Assembly (NCBI RefSeq): GCF_027923385.1
Contig: NZ_BSEC01000001.1
Location: 2,802,501-2,866,500, forward strand
DNA from: Methylocystis echinoides
GTDB lineage: Bacteria > Pseudomonadota > Alphaproteobacteria > Rhizobiales > Beijerinckiaceae
DNA: 64,000 bases
Direction: 5' to 3'
Shown: positions 11,575 to 19,282 of the stretch, piece after piece
Layout of the letters: each line of letters opens with the position of its first letter
Position numbering within the stretch: the stretch's first letter is position 1
Program-made: the position numbers and the translations under genes
The notes under the pieces: model-generated
What the model was told of the DNA's origin: nothing
The model's database searches: none
The model's input: only the letters and a program-made list of their open reading frames with translations

Positions 11575-13026
11575 TCAGCCTCTGGCGCCGCCCTGAGGCG
11601 CGCGCAGGCCAATCGCCTCGAAGGGCGACGCCGTCTTTCCGCCGGGTGGGCTCGACGGCATTCCAAAATTGCGCCCGCGCACAAGGCTGAAGAGCTGGAT
11701 CGCCGACTCGCGCCAGCTTACCGGCGCGAGAACGGGCGGGCGCGGTTTCTCGATGAGCGCCGCCCGCATTTTTTCCGCAAGACTGTCGCAGTCGAGAAGC
11801 CGGAAATAGCGCGCGCTCTCACCCGCGACCTCACGAAAGACAGGAATATCCGTCGCAATCACCGGCGCGCCGTGATGCGCCGCCTCCACGATGGGCAGCC
11901 CGAAGCCTTCCGCGACAGAGGCCAGAACCAGCGCATGCGCGTTGCGATACAGCAGCGTGAGATCGGCGTCGCTGGCGTTCTTCAGCCAGAAGAGGCGCCG
12001 GTTGAAGGCGTGATGCCCCTCCATCCGACGCGCGAACTGGCGCATGCCCCACCCCGCGCTCCCGACGATCACATAGGTCGCATCGACCCCTTCGGCCCAG
12101 AGCTTCTCCAGGGCGTCGATCACGACGGGATAGCCCTTGCGCGGCTCCACCGTGCCGACGCCAAGGAAATAAGGCCGGCCGCCTTCCGCGATGCTTCGCG
12201 CGAGAGGCGAAGGCTCGCCACCCGCGACACAGGAGAAATCGTCGCCAAGCCGCCACCAGCCAATCGGAAACTGCGGCTCGCCGCGCCCCTGCGCGACAAG
12301 AAAATCGCGCAGGCTCTGCGCCGCGGCGCGCGACACCGCGATCACGCCGTCGCTCGTCAGCACCACTTTTTCCATCCACTCCCCCATGCAGCGCACGACA
12401 GGCGGCGGAAAGGCGGCGGGATAGGCGAGCGGCAAAATATCGTGGAGACCGACGATCGTCGCCCCGCCCCGCGCCTTCACCGCCTCGATGATGGGCAGAT
12501 ATTCGGCGACATGGTTCCAGGTGGCGTCGAGCATCAGAAAAATGTCGCCCGGCTCGATCGAGACGGGGCCCGGAAAGGCCGGGTCGCGGTAATAGGGCAG
12601 CAGTTCGCCGTCATGAATGGCCACCGGGACGCCCTCGCCCATCGCACGGCCATGAAAGGCAATTTCGCGCACGACGCGCTGAATGCCCGTGTTCTTCCCA
12701 CAGCGCAGCGTGCTCGTCATGTCGATGAGCAGTCGCGGCCGCACGCGCCGCGGCGCGCGTGCGGATAAGGGAGTCTCGGCGGGTCGCCAGGACGGCGGCC
12801 CTCTGATGACGACCGCTGGCGGCGCCTCGGCCGAGGACCCTGGCAGGACAAGCGCCCGCCGCGCATGGCCGAAGAGGCGCGAAAGCGTCCAGTAAAGCTC
12901 CCGAAGCCGCAAACAGGGGTCGTCGCTGAGCTCGCGGCGCGCCAGCGCGTCCAGATAAGCGCTGATTTCGCGCCCACCGCCGTCCGAGATGAGTTGGTCT
13001 CTCACGGAGAACCCTCTCCACGCCAT
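11575..13026 (-). CDS. Glycosyltransferase family 4/1, long N-terminal region
   Basis: This is a 483-residue GT-B enzyme. Residues 1-90 are poorly conserved and proline/arginine-rich. The catalytic part starts at RPRLLIDMTSTLRCGKNTGIQRV, where the Gly-Ile-Gln-Arg stretch is typical of a GT4 subgroup linked to surface polysaccharides. The donor site has FLGVGTVEPRKGYPVVIDAL and the E-x7-E block EGFGLPIVEAAHHGAPVIA. ATG 13026 is preceded by AAGGTG. It is divergent from the GT2 gene; both probably serve a surface glycan. The acceptor is unknown. Confidence 0.82.
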   Translation of the reverse strand: MAWRGFSVRDQLISDGGGREISAYLDALARRELSDDPCLRLRELYWTLSRLFGHARRALVLPGSSAEAPPAVVIRGPPSWRPAETPLSARAPRRVRPRLLIDMTSTLRCGKNTGIQRVVREIAFHGRAMGEGVPVAIHDGELLPYYRDPAFPGPVSIEPGDIFLMLDATWNHVAEYLPIIEAVKARGGATIVGLHDILPLAYPAAFPPPVVRCMGEWMEKVVLTSDGVIAVSRAAAQSLRDFLVAQGRGEPQFPIGWWRLGDDFSCVAGGEPSPLARSIAEGGRPYFLGVGTVEPRKGYPVVIDALEKLWAEGVDATYVIVGSAGWGMRQFARRMEGHHAFNRRLFWLKNASDADLTLLYRNAHALVLASVAEGFGLPIVEAAHHGAPVIATDIPVFREVAGESARYFRLLDCDSLAEKMRAALIEKPRPPVLAPVSWRESAIQLFSLVRGRNFGMPSSPPGGKTASPFEAIGLRAPQGGARG

Positions 13027-13274
13027 AGCTGCACCTTGACTTTAAATAATACAGCCAGGCTTCAGGCGGAAGTGGAAATATGTTTGTAAACGTCTGAATA
13101 TAAACCGTGAGTTTGCACGAAAGGCGTGATGCGCGCATGACGCGCACAGGCGGCGGGACGCCTTGTCGCCCGCCCTGCGAACGGATTATCTTGACCGCCG
13201 GCTTCTGACTTGCCAAAGCCCGGCCTGTCGATAACGGCTGGTCAAATAAGAAAAGAGCGGCGAAAAGCTCGGAG

Positions 13275-14465
13275 ATGGCGAACCAGATACCCTGGCAGGT
13301 CGAGATGATCCGGCATGAGCCCCATCGGCCCATGACCGCCTTTTTTCGATTCCTCAACGCCGCCGGCGAGTGTGTGGGGGCGTTCGCCTACCGGCTGCAA
13401 AATCGCGTGACCATCTACGAACTCATGATGGACCCCGACGTGTCCGTGGTTCAGGTCGACTTCGGCGAGCCGGGCGCGCTCATTTCCGTCCATGTCCGCC
13501 GCTGCAACTGGCGCAACGGCCTGCGCCGCGACATCTCCCGATTTTTCGGCCTTCTGAAAAGGCGGCCGTCCGCGCATGCCGATCCCACGCGCATCGCGCC
13601 CTTTACGCCCGAAGGCGTCGCGACGACGTCGGCGACCCCGCTCGTCAGCCTTGTCATTCCGACCCGCGACCGCGCCGGCCTGCTGGCGCGCGCGGTCGAG
13701 ACGCTGTTCGAACAGGCGAGCTGGCCGCATCTGGAGCTCGTTGTCGTCGACAATGGCTCGGTCGAGCCCGAGACCTTCGCGCTTTTCGATCGACTCCGCG
13801 CCCTGCCGAACGTCTCGATCGTGCGGGTGAACGAGCCGTTCAATTTCGCGCGCCTGATCAACGCAGGCGCGCGCGCGGCGCGGGGCGAGGTTCTGGCGCT
13901 GATCAACAACGACGTCGAGGCGCGCGCCGCCGACTGGCTGGCGCCGCTGGTGCGCCTCGCCATCGATCCGCGCGTCGGCGCGGTCGGCGCGAAGCTTCTC
14001 TACGAAAACGGCACGGTGCAGCATGCCGGCGTCATGCTTGGCATTCGCGGTCTCACCAGCCACGCCGGCGTCGGGCGCGCCGCCGACGATCCCGGTCCCT
14101 ATGGCATGCTGACCACCACACGGCGGGTTTCCGCCGTCACCGGCGCCTGCCTGCTGACGCGACGGGACGTGTTCGACGCCCTTGGCGGACTCGACGAGAA
14201 CTTCGTCATCGAGTTCAATGACGTAGACTATTGCCTGCGCGCGGGCGCGGCCGGCCATGCGATCGTCTACGCCGCCGAGCCGATGCTCCTCCACAAGGAA
14301 GGCGCGACCCGTCAGGCGCGCCCCCTGCGCGAGCAGGAAGTGCGCGACCGCAGCCTGTTCATGCGCAGATGGGGCCACGCCCTCGTCGACGATCCTTATT
14401 ATCCTCCCGACCTCACGCTTCGTGACGAGTCGCTCTCCCCCGTCGAGCGCCGCAATGGCGAATAG
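13275..14465 (+). CDS. Glycosyltransferase family 2
   Basis: This is a 396-residue inverting GT-A enzyme. An N-terminal 110-residue domain of unknown function precedes the catalytic core. The core starts VSLVIPTRDRAGLLARAVET and has VVVDNGSVEPET. The metal-binding DxD-type site is NNDVEARAADWL. The acceptor region is VTGACLLTRRDVFDALGGLD, followed by FNDVDYCLRAGAAG, which carries the ED-like catalytic acid position. The order matches GT2 enzymes that build polysaccharide side chains. Its end overlaps the dusA 5' stub by 11 bases, suggesting that before the insertion dusA followed it directly. Confidence 0.83.
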   Translation: MANQIPWQVEMIRHEPHRPMTAFFRFLNAAGECVGAFAYRLQNRVTIYELMMDPDVSVVQVDFGEPGALISVHVRRCNWRNGLRRDISRFFGLLKRRPSAHADPTRIAPFTPEGVATTSATPLVSLVIPTRDRAGLLARAVETLFEQASWPHLELVVVDNGSVEPETFALFDRLRALPNVSIVRVNEPFNFARLINAGARAARGEVLALINNDVEARAADWLAPLVRLAIDPRVGAVGAKLLYENGTVQHAGVMLGIRGLTSHAGVGRAADDPGPYGMLTTTRRVSAVTGACLLTRRDVFDALGGLDENFVIEFNDVDYCLRAGAAGHAIVYAAEPMLLHKEGATRQARPLREQEVRDRSLFMRRWGHALVDDPYYPPDLTLRDESLSPVERRNGE

Positions 14466-14562
14466 ACTCTCGCCAGAAGACATCCGCTTCTCGGTTGCGC
14501 CCATGCTCGACTGGACGGACTTAGCGCAATTTAACCTTATAAATCAAACACTTAAGTTGTAA
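14455..14562 (+). pseudogene. dusA: 5' stub of dusA left outside the integrated element
   Basis: The 35-codon frame begins MANRLSPEDIRFSVAPMLDW, the start of a DusA protein. It then runs into unrelated sequence (LAQFNLINQTLKL) and stops at 14560-14562. The same block, RFAVAPMLDWTD, recurs at the head of the full-length dusA about 1 kb on. The point where similarity ends is the right edge of the 26-bp att repeat. This is the host's original dusA start, cut from its gene by insertion of the element. Confidence 0.85.
14494..14519 (+). repeat. Left att repeat (attL) in dusA
   Basis: The 26-bp sequence starts GTTGCGCCCATGCTCGACTG and ends GACGGA. It encodes VAPMLDWTD of DusA. It matches the right copy at 15499 in 25 of 26 bases; the difference is C versus T in GCGCC[C/T]ATG. 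Confidence 0.85.
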
Positions 14563-14572
14563 AGCATTAGCA

Positions 14573-14591
14573 TGTTGTAGCGCGTGTTGTA
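14573..14591 (+). repeat. Recurrent TGTTGTA motif, left cluster (possible integrase arm sites)
   Basis: TGTTGTA occurs at 14573-14579 and 14585-14591 with a 12-bp period, and a near match AGTTGTA lies at about 14555. The same motif or its complement recurs three times near the right end. Tyrosine integrases bind short repeated arm sites flanking the crossover core, so these are reasonable candidates. Confidence 0.5.
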
Positions 14592-14611
14592 GCGCTGCCT
14601 TAACAATTTCA

Positions 14612-14639
14612 TTCACTCAGCAAATAGTTGAGGTACAAT
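14612..14639 (+). promoter_or_regulatory. Candidate sigma-70 promoter for the small ORF chain
   Basis: TTCACT and TACAAT are separated by 16 bases, ending 39 bp before the ATG at 14679. Together with the strong AAGGAG ribosome site this suggests that the element's genes are expressed from their own promoter. Confidence 0.35.
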
Positions 14640-14678
14640 CTCCCGGCCGCACCGTCGCGGCGATAACCAAGGAGATTT

Positions 14679-15032
14679 ATGGAAATCAAAAATGCCGTCA
14701 TCACATCGGCCAAGTTTGACACAGAGCGCGGTCTATCTGCTTGGCTTATGCTCGACTACGGAGGCAGTGGACAGGGCTTTGGCGGTTACTTGCTTTACGC
14801 GCCAAGCGGCTGGAAGGCGCACGCCGAACCCGGAAGTTTCTGCGGACACTTTGTATGGCGCTGTTTGGAAATTGCTGGTGTCGATGACTGGAGCAAGCTG
14901 ACAGGTCGCACGATCAGAGTGCGCGCCGACAGCGGAAAGGTCCACGCCATCGGCCACATCGTGCAAGACAAGTGGTTCGATCCTTCGGATGAGTTTTCCG
15001 CCATCGCCAAGGCGACTGGTGGTGCAGCATGA
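14679..15032 (+). CDS. Small phage-type protein
   Basis: This 117-residue protein begins MEIKNAVITSAKFDTERGLS and has the block LDYGGSGQGFGGYLLY. It then has HFVWRCLEIAGVDDWSKLTG and ends AIGHIVQDKWFDPSDEF. Small proteins with the same DYGGSGQGFGGY block and the GKxxRV...AIGHxxxDKWF end are frequent in prophage early regions; no function is established to my knowledge. A strong AAGGAG lies 6 bases before the ATG. The stop overlaps the next ATG (ATGA). It is the best recognised gene of the element and the main pointer to a phage origin. Confidence 0.75.
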   Translation: MEIKNAVITSAKFDTERGLSAWLMLDYGGSGQGFGGYLLYAPSGWKAHAEPGSFCGHFVWRCLEIAGVDDWSKLTGRTIRVRADSGKVHAIGHIVQDKWFDPSDEFSAIAKATGGAA

Positions 15033-15172
15033 TCGACTTGGCTGAACTTCAGCGCCGCTTCCACACCACAAAATTCGGTCACAGCCAGCAGAGGGTTGTG
15101 GATGCAAGGGCACTGGTGTTCGACACATCAAGCGCCTTGGCTACGACACTGCCTGCATTTGCGTCTGCATGA
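15029..15172 (+). CDS. Small protein of the dusA element (second in chain)
   Basis: The 47-residue frame starts with ATG inside the stop of the previous gene (ATGA) and begins MIDLAELQRRFHTTKFGHSQ. It is basic at the start and Ala/Thr-rich at the end. No family is recognised. Alone it would not be convincing; the uninterrupted series of four ATGA junctions is the argument for it being translated. A short version of a phage recombination or nuclease accessory is possible but unsupported. Confidence 0.5.
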   Translation: MIDLAELQRRFHTTKFGHSQQRVVDARALVFDTSSALATTLPAFASA

Positions 15173-15276
15173 GCGCCCCCGAGCCTGGGCAGCCTGAGTA
15201 CCGGGTCGATCTTCGTCGCGCTGTTGGAGCGGCCGCGAAGTCCGCACTGGATGACATGCAGAACGGCAGTGCATGA
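15169..15276 (+). CDS. Small protein of the dusA element (third in chain)
   Basis: This 35-residue frame (MSAPEPGQPEYRVDLRRAVG...) begins with an ATG that overlaps the previous stop by 4 bases. It contains a possible amphipathic helix, VDLRRAVGAAAKSALDDMQN. No homology is recognised. Confidence rests on its place in the chain. Confidence 0.4.
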   Translation: MSAPEPGQPEYRVDLRRAVGAAAKSALDDMQNGSA

Positions 15277-15356
15277 TCCAACTACCGGCAGTGCCAGTCG
15301 GCCTTTGCCCGAAATCGGACAGACTGGCATTACCGACTGAAACTAACTCAAAATAA
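15273..15356 (+). CDS. Small protein of the dusA element (fourth in chain)
   Basis: This 27-residue frame (MIQLPAVPVGLCPKSDRLAL...) again starts at an ATGA overlap. It ends at a TAA at 15354-15356, just before the motif-rich right end. It may be a truncated gene cut during loss of the rest of the element. Confidence 0.35.
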   Translation: MIQLPAVPVGLCPKSDRLALPTETNSK

Positions 15357-15392
15357 TTCAGATACTTATGCAATTCAGGTAGTTAGAAGAAA

Positions 15393-15458
15393 TACAACAT
15401 GGAGGAAATCTGTTCGACAATGTTGTAATTTGCCTCCGAAAACCGGAAAAATACAACA
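15393..15458. repeat. Recurrent TGTTGTA motif, right cluster
   Basis: TACAACA at 15393-15399, TGTTGTA at 15421-15427 and TACAACA at 15452-15458 repeat the left-end motif in both orientations within 66 bp. They sit between the last small ORF and the dusA start. The spacing is irregular (28 and 31 bp). They could be integrase arm sites or an operator. Confidence 0.5.
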
Positions 15459-15459
15459 A

Positions 15460-16476
15460 ATGGCCAACGTAACTCATTGTAATCCTTGGCGTTTTGCCGT
15501 TGCGCCTATGCTCGACTGGACGGATCGGCATTGCCGCTATTTCCATCGGCTGCTCTCGCGTCGCGCGCGGCTCTATACGGAGATGCTCACGACCGGCGCC
15601 GTCATCCATGGCGACCGTGACCGGCTGATGGGGTTCGATCCCTTCGAGCAGCCCGTCGCTCTCCAGCTCGGCGGCTCCTCCCCCGACGATCTCGCGCGCA
15701 CGGCGAAGATCGCCGAGGGGTTCGGCTACAGCGAAGTCAATCTCAACGTGGGATGCCCATCTGACCGTGTGCAGAACGGCGCCTTCGGCGCCTGCCTCAT
15801 GCTGCGCCCGGGTCTCGTCGCCGACTGCGTGAAAGCGATGAAGGACGCGGTCGCCCTGCCCGTCACCGTCAAATGCCGCATCGGCGTCGACGATCAGGAC
15901 CCCGAGCACGCGTTATTCGAGATCGCCGCGCACTGCGTCGAAGCTGGCGCGGACGCGCTCTTCGTCCATGCGCGCAAGGCCTGGCTGAAAGGGCTCTCGC
16001 CGAAGGAAAACCGCGACATCCCGCCGCTCGACTATCCGCTGGTGCATCGTCTCAAGCGGGCGTTTCCAGACGTGCCCATGGCGATCAACGGCGGGCTGAC
16101 GACGCTTGCGCAGATGCAGGAGCAGTTGCAGATCATGGATGGCGTGATGGTGGGCCGCGCGGCCTATCACGATCCCGGCCTGCTCCTGTCCGTCGATGCA
16201 GCGCTGTTCGATGCGCCGGCGCGCTTCGATGACGCCTTCACGGCGGTCGAGGCGTTCCTGCCCTATATCGAGCGCGAATTGGCGCGCGGCGAAAAGCTCT
16301 CGAACATCACGCGCCACCTGCTCGGCCTCTTCGCCGGCCTCCCCGGCGCCCGCAGTTTCCGCCGTCGTCTGGCTCTCGAAGCGGTGCGCCCCGGCGCCGG
16401 ACCCGAGGTGCTCCTCGCCGCTGTCGGCGAGGTCACGGCCGCCATGGCCCGGCTGAACGGCGCGGACGCGGCCTGA
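15460..16476 (+). CDS. dusA: tRNA-dihydrouridine synthase A
   Basis: DusA is an FMN enzyme that reduces uridines 20/20a in the D-loop of tRNAs. The 338-residue protein has the FMN-binding start RFAVAPMLDWTDRHCRYFHR. The active-site block is VNLNVGCPSDRVQNGAFGA, with the catalytic Cys. KCRIGVDDQD and VHARKAWLKGLSPKENRDIP are the DusA-type substrate loop, followed by INGGLTTLAQ. The first ~13 residues (MANVTHCNPW) come from the integrated element and replace the host's MANRLSPEDI. I use ATG 15460; a TTG at 15430 would add ten residues. The promoter must also be supplied by the element. Confidence 0.95.
   Translation: MANVTHCNPWRFAVAPMLDWTDRHCRYFHRLLSRRARLYTEMLTTGAVIHGDRDRLMGFDPFEQPVALQLGGSSPDDLARTAKIAEGFGYSEVNLNVGCPSDRVQNGAFGACLMLRPGLVADCVKAMKDAVALPVTVKCRIGVDDQDPEHALFEIAAHCVEAGADALFVHARKAWLKGLSPKENRDIPPLDYPLVHRLKRAFPDVPMAINGGLTTLAQMQEQLQIMDGVMVGRAAYHDPGLLLSVDAALFDAPARFDDAFTAVEAFLPYIERELARGEKLSNITRHLLGLFAGLPGARSFRRRLALEAVRPGAGPEVLLAAVGEVTAAMARLNGADAA
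15499..15524 (+). repeat. Right att repeat (attR) in dusA
   Basis: The 26-bp sequence starts GTTGCGCCTATGCTCGACTG and ends GACGGA, at the start of the functional dusA. Downstream, dusA is intact. The single mismatch with the left copy is silent (GCC versus GCT-like third position in Ala-Pro). Confidence 0.85.
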
Positions 16477-16479
16477 ACG

Positions 16480-17253
16480 TCAGTTGGCGGACCAAACGAC
16501 AAGCAGGGCGATCTCCGCCGACTGCTGGGCGGCGCCGAGGACATCTCCCGTATAGCCGCCGATCTGGCGGCGGGCGAGTTCCGTCACCCCCATGACGGCG
16601 GCGAAGCAGGCCATGACGCCGATGACGGCCTGCGCCAGCGACGCGGCGCCAAGCGCCGGCGCGAGCGCAAGGACGACGCCGATCAGCAGCGCAGCGCGCA
16701 TCGCCGACGGCGCGGGCGTCGCCGCGGCGGAACCGGCCCCGTCGCTACGCGCCGGGCGCAGCTGCGTCAACGGCAGCAGACCGGCCGCGCGCGACAGCGC
16801 CGCCGCGCCGAGGAGCGCGAAAACAGCGAGCGGAACGCTCTTCTGCATGATCGCGGCGAGCGCACAGACACGCAGCAGGGTCGAGAGGCACAGCGCCAAT
16901 ACGCCGAACGTGCCGACGCGGCTGTCGCGCATGATGGCGAGCTTCTGCTCCCGCCCATGTCCGCCGCCGAAGCCATCAGCGACATCGGCAAGGCCGTCCT
17001 CATGCAAGGCGCCTGTCACCAGCGCCTGCACGCAGACGGTCGCCGTCGCCGCAACCATCGCCGGCAGGCCAAAGGACGCCGACAGCCACAACGCCGCCGC
17101 GCCAAGCGCGCCGACGCAGGCTCCGGCGATCGGCGTCGCCCAGCAGAGGCGCGAGAAATCCGGCATCGCGTGGCCGTCGCGCCCGACGCCGATCGGAAGC
17201 CGGGTGTAAAAGCGGAGGCAGGCGCGAATGTCGGCCAGGACGTCAGTCTGCAT
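16480..17253 (-). CDS. cobS: Adenosylcobinamide-GDP ribazoletransferase
   Basis: CobS joins alpha-ribazole to adenosylcobinamide-GDP, the last assembly step of cobalamin, at the inner membrane. The 257-residue protein has several hydrophobic helices and the family signature GALHEDGLADVADGFGGGH followed by KLAIMRDSRVGTFG. Near the end is RRQIGGYTGDVLGA. It converges with dusA, their stops being 3 bases apart. No other cob genes or cobalamin riboswitch are seen here. It lies next to the Tad locus but reads as a separate unit. Confidence 0.93.
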   Translation of the reverse strand: MQTDVLADIRACLRFYTRLPIGVGRDGHAMPDFSRLCWATPIAGACVGALGAAALWLSASFGLPAMVAATATVCVQALVTGALHEDGLADVADGFGGGHGREQKLAIMRDSRVGTFGVLALCLSTLLRVCALAAIMQKSVPLAVFALLGAAALSRAAGLLPLTQLRPARSDGAGSAAATPAPSAMRAALLIGVVLALAPALGAASLAQAVIGVMACFAAVMGVTELARRQIGGYTGDVLGAAQQSAEIALLVVWSAN

Positions 17254-17295
17254 GACGTCTTCTTGTCCGATCCCGGGGCTCCTGTCGAGGCGCGT

Positions 17296-18267
17296 TCAGA
17301 ACACCGCAAAGACCTGAATGATCGCTGGCCCGAGCACCACCGCCATCAGCACAGGCAGAAAGAAGACGATCATCGGAACCGTGAGCTTCGGCGGCAGCGC
17401 CGCCGCGAGCTTTTCCGCTTCCATCATGCGTTGGTCCCGGCTTTCCCGAGCGGTGGTGCGCAGCGCCTGCCCCAGCGGCGTGCCATATTTCTCAGCCTGG
17501 CTGAGAACTGTCGCGACCTGCCGGACGCCATCGAGCCCGGTGCGCGCGCTGAGGTTCGCATACGCCTGCCGACGCTCGGGAAGATAGGAAAGCTCCGCCG
17601 TCGCCAGTCCGAATTCCTCCGCAAGCGGCACGGACTGAGCGCCGATCTCCTCGCCGACCTTTCTGAACGCCATTTCGATCGACATGCCCGCTTCCACGCA
17701 GATCAGGATCAGATCGAGCGCATCCGGGAACGCCCGGCGCATGGATGTCTGCCGCTTGGTAGCGGCATTCTTGAGATAGAGCTCCGGCGCCTTGATGCCG
17801 ACCAGACCTGCGGCGAGGACGCAGCCCACGACCGTCACCATATCCTTTGGGGACGTATCGAAGACATAGAAATAAACGAGCGTGCCGACAATGAACGCGA
17901 TCGGCGACGCGGCGCGGGAAAACAGAAATCCGATCTCCGCCGGCGGCCCACGATAGCCCGCCAACGCAAGTTGCGCGCGCGCGTCTTCCGTGTCCAGCCA
18001 ACGCGACAGGGAAAACCTCTCGACGATATTTTTCATATAGGACTTGGGCTGGGCTCTGAGAGCTTTCCTTTGCTGCGGCTTGAGACCTGCGCGTTCACGC
18101 TGGCGGATCCTCTCTCTCTCGTTCGACACGCTTTTCATGCGCTTTGAGAGCTTGTCGTCTCCCATGACGAGCGTCGCCAAGGTGACCATCGTCGCGACCA
18201 CAGCAATCGCCGTCAGCGCGCTGACCGCGAACCTCACCGTCATGAAGCGCTCGAAAATCTCGCCCAT
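17296..18267 (-). CDS. tadC: Tad pilus inner-membrane protein TadC
   Basis: This is a 323-residue type II secretion F-domain protein, the second of the two polytopic platform proteins for Flp pilus assembly. It has a helix near the N terminus, a cytoplasmic domain with RRAFPDALDLILICVEAGMS and ATVLSQAEKYGTPLGQALR, and C-terminal helices around LTVPMIVFFLPVLMAVVLG. ATG 18267 is preceded by GGAGGAGG, so I prefer it to the longer frame from 18348. It follows tadB by 26 bases on the same strand. Confidence 0.92.
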   Translation of the reverse strand: MGEIFERFMTVRFAVSALTAIAVVATMVTLATLVMGDDKLSKRMKSVSNERERIRQRERAGLKPQQRKALRAQPKSYMKNIVERFSLSRWLDTEDARAQLALAGYRGPPAEIGFLFSRAASPIAFIVGTLVYFYVFDTSPKDMVTVVGCVLAAGLVGIKAPELYLKNAATKRQTSMRRAFPDALDLILICVEAGMSIEMAFRKVGEEIGAQSVPLAEEFGLATAELSYLPERRQAYANLSARTGLDGVRQVATVLSQAEKYGTPLGQALRTTARESRDQRMMEAEKLAAALPPKLTVPMIVFFLPVLMAVVLGPAIIQVFAVF

Positions 18268-18293
18268 CCCACCTCCTCCGCGACAAAAGCTGA

Positions 18294-19262
18294 CTAGAAG
18301 TCGAAATTGATCATCTGACGCATCATGAATACGCCGATGCTCATCCACACGAGCGAACCAGCAACGATCATGTTCCCCGTGGTGGTCGTGAAGAGCAGCA
18401 TGATGTAATCCTGATTGGTGAAATAGACCACGCCCGCAACGCAGAACGGCAACGAGCCGATAATGCCCGCCGACGCCTTCGCTTCAGCGGAAATTGCCTT
18501 CACCTTATCTTTCATTTTTCTGCGGTCGCGCAGAACGCCCGACAGGTTTGAAAGCGACTCCGAAAGGTTGCCGCCGGCCTTCTGTTGCATGTTGATGACG
18601 ATAGAAAAGAATGCGACTTCCGACACCGGAACCCGCGACGCGAAGCGATCGACAGCCTCGCCCATCGTCATGCCGATCGACTGGCCCTCCACGATCTTCA
18701 CGAATTCGCCGCGCACAGGCTCCGCCGTCTCCGTCGCAACCACACGAAAGCAATCCCCGAGAGGAAGACCCGCCTTTACGCCGCGCACAATCACATCGAT
18801 GGCGCCAGGAAACTCGGCGATGAATTTCTTGATGCGGCGGTCGCGCAAATAATTCAGGGTCCAGCTCGGCAAGCCCACAACGCCCACCAGGAAAGCGCCG
18901 GCCGCCGCGAGCACGTTCATGATCGTCAGAAAGACGGCGGCGCTCAGGACAATTCCGCAGGCCGCCGACGCGATGAAATAGGTCGTCTTGGATATATCCA
19001 GACCCGCCTGCTGGATTCTCTGTTCCAGATCGATCTGCTTCTTTTTCCCTTCGACCTCCCCAAGGCTGTCCGTGATCGCCTTGCGACGCTTCGCCTGATC
19101 GACATTCGTACGCGCGCCCTGACGCGTCGTCGACGCCGAGGTCAGCGCCGCCTGGCGCTTCTGCGCCTTGATATCTCCGGAGAGATAAGGATATACGAAA
19201 GCGTACATCAGTCCGCCGGCGCTCAGCACCACGAACATTGCGCCGATCAGCTTTGGACTCAT
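18294..19262 (-). CDS. tadB: Tad pilus inner-membrane protein TadB
   Basis: This is a 322-residue F-domain protein with an N-terminal helix (LIGAMFVVLSAGGLMYAFVY), a charged cytoplasmic segment, and central paired helices. The T2SSF domain shows AEFPGAIDVIVRGVKAGLPL, VSEVAFFSIVINMQQKAGGN and LSGVLRDRRKMKDKVKAIS. It works with TadC as the platform turned by the CpaF motor. An AGGAGG site lies upstream. It sits between cpaF and tadC with short gaps. Confidence 0.93.
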   Translation of the reverse strand: MSPKLIGAMFVVLSAGGLMYAFVYPYLSGDIKAQKRQAALTSASTTRQGARTNVDQAKRRKAITDSLGEVEGKKKQIDLEQRIQQAGLDISKTTYFIASAACGIVLSAAVFLTIMNVLAAAGAFLVGVVGLPSWTLNYLRDRRIKKFIAEFPGAIDVIVRGVKAGLPLGDCFRVVATETAEPVRGEFVKIVEGQSIGMTMGEAVDRFASRVPVSEVAFFSIVINMQQKAGGNLSESLSNLSGVLRDRRKMKDKVKAISAEAKASAGIIGSLPFCVAGVVYFTNQDYIMLLFTTTTGNMIVAGSLVWMSIGVFMMRQMINFDF

Positions 19263-19282
19263 GGCCTGTCCCCCTCCTGCCC

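Larger units (their letters stand above)
14494..15524 (+). mobile_element. 1.0-kb element integrated at the 5' end of dusA, no integrase
   Basis: The element lies between two near-perfect 26-bp direct repeats (14494-14519, 15499-15524) spaced 1005 bp apart. It is visibly more AT-rich than its surroundings. It carries four short ORFs joined by ATGA overlaps and repeated TGTTGTA motifs near both ends. The right end gives dusA a new start codon and about 13 new N-terminal residues. The 5' part of dusA is a documented integration site for phages and genomic islands that encode dusA-type tyrosine integrases. None is present here, so this is a deletion remnant or a non-autonomous passenger. Confidence 0.8.

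Noticed and set aside
11062..12768. 568-codon plus-strand frame across opgD end and the GT4 gene
   Set aside because: It crosses two real genes on both strands and has a random Arg/Ala/His-rich composition with no start signal.
16480..17253. Cobalamin riboswitch upstream of cobS
   Set aside because: The 5' side of cobS is only 42 bases from tadC and shows no B12-box-like conserved sequence.
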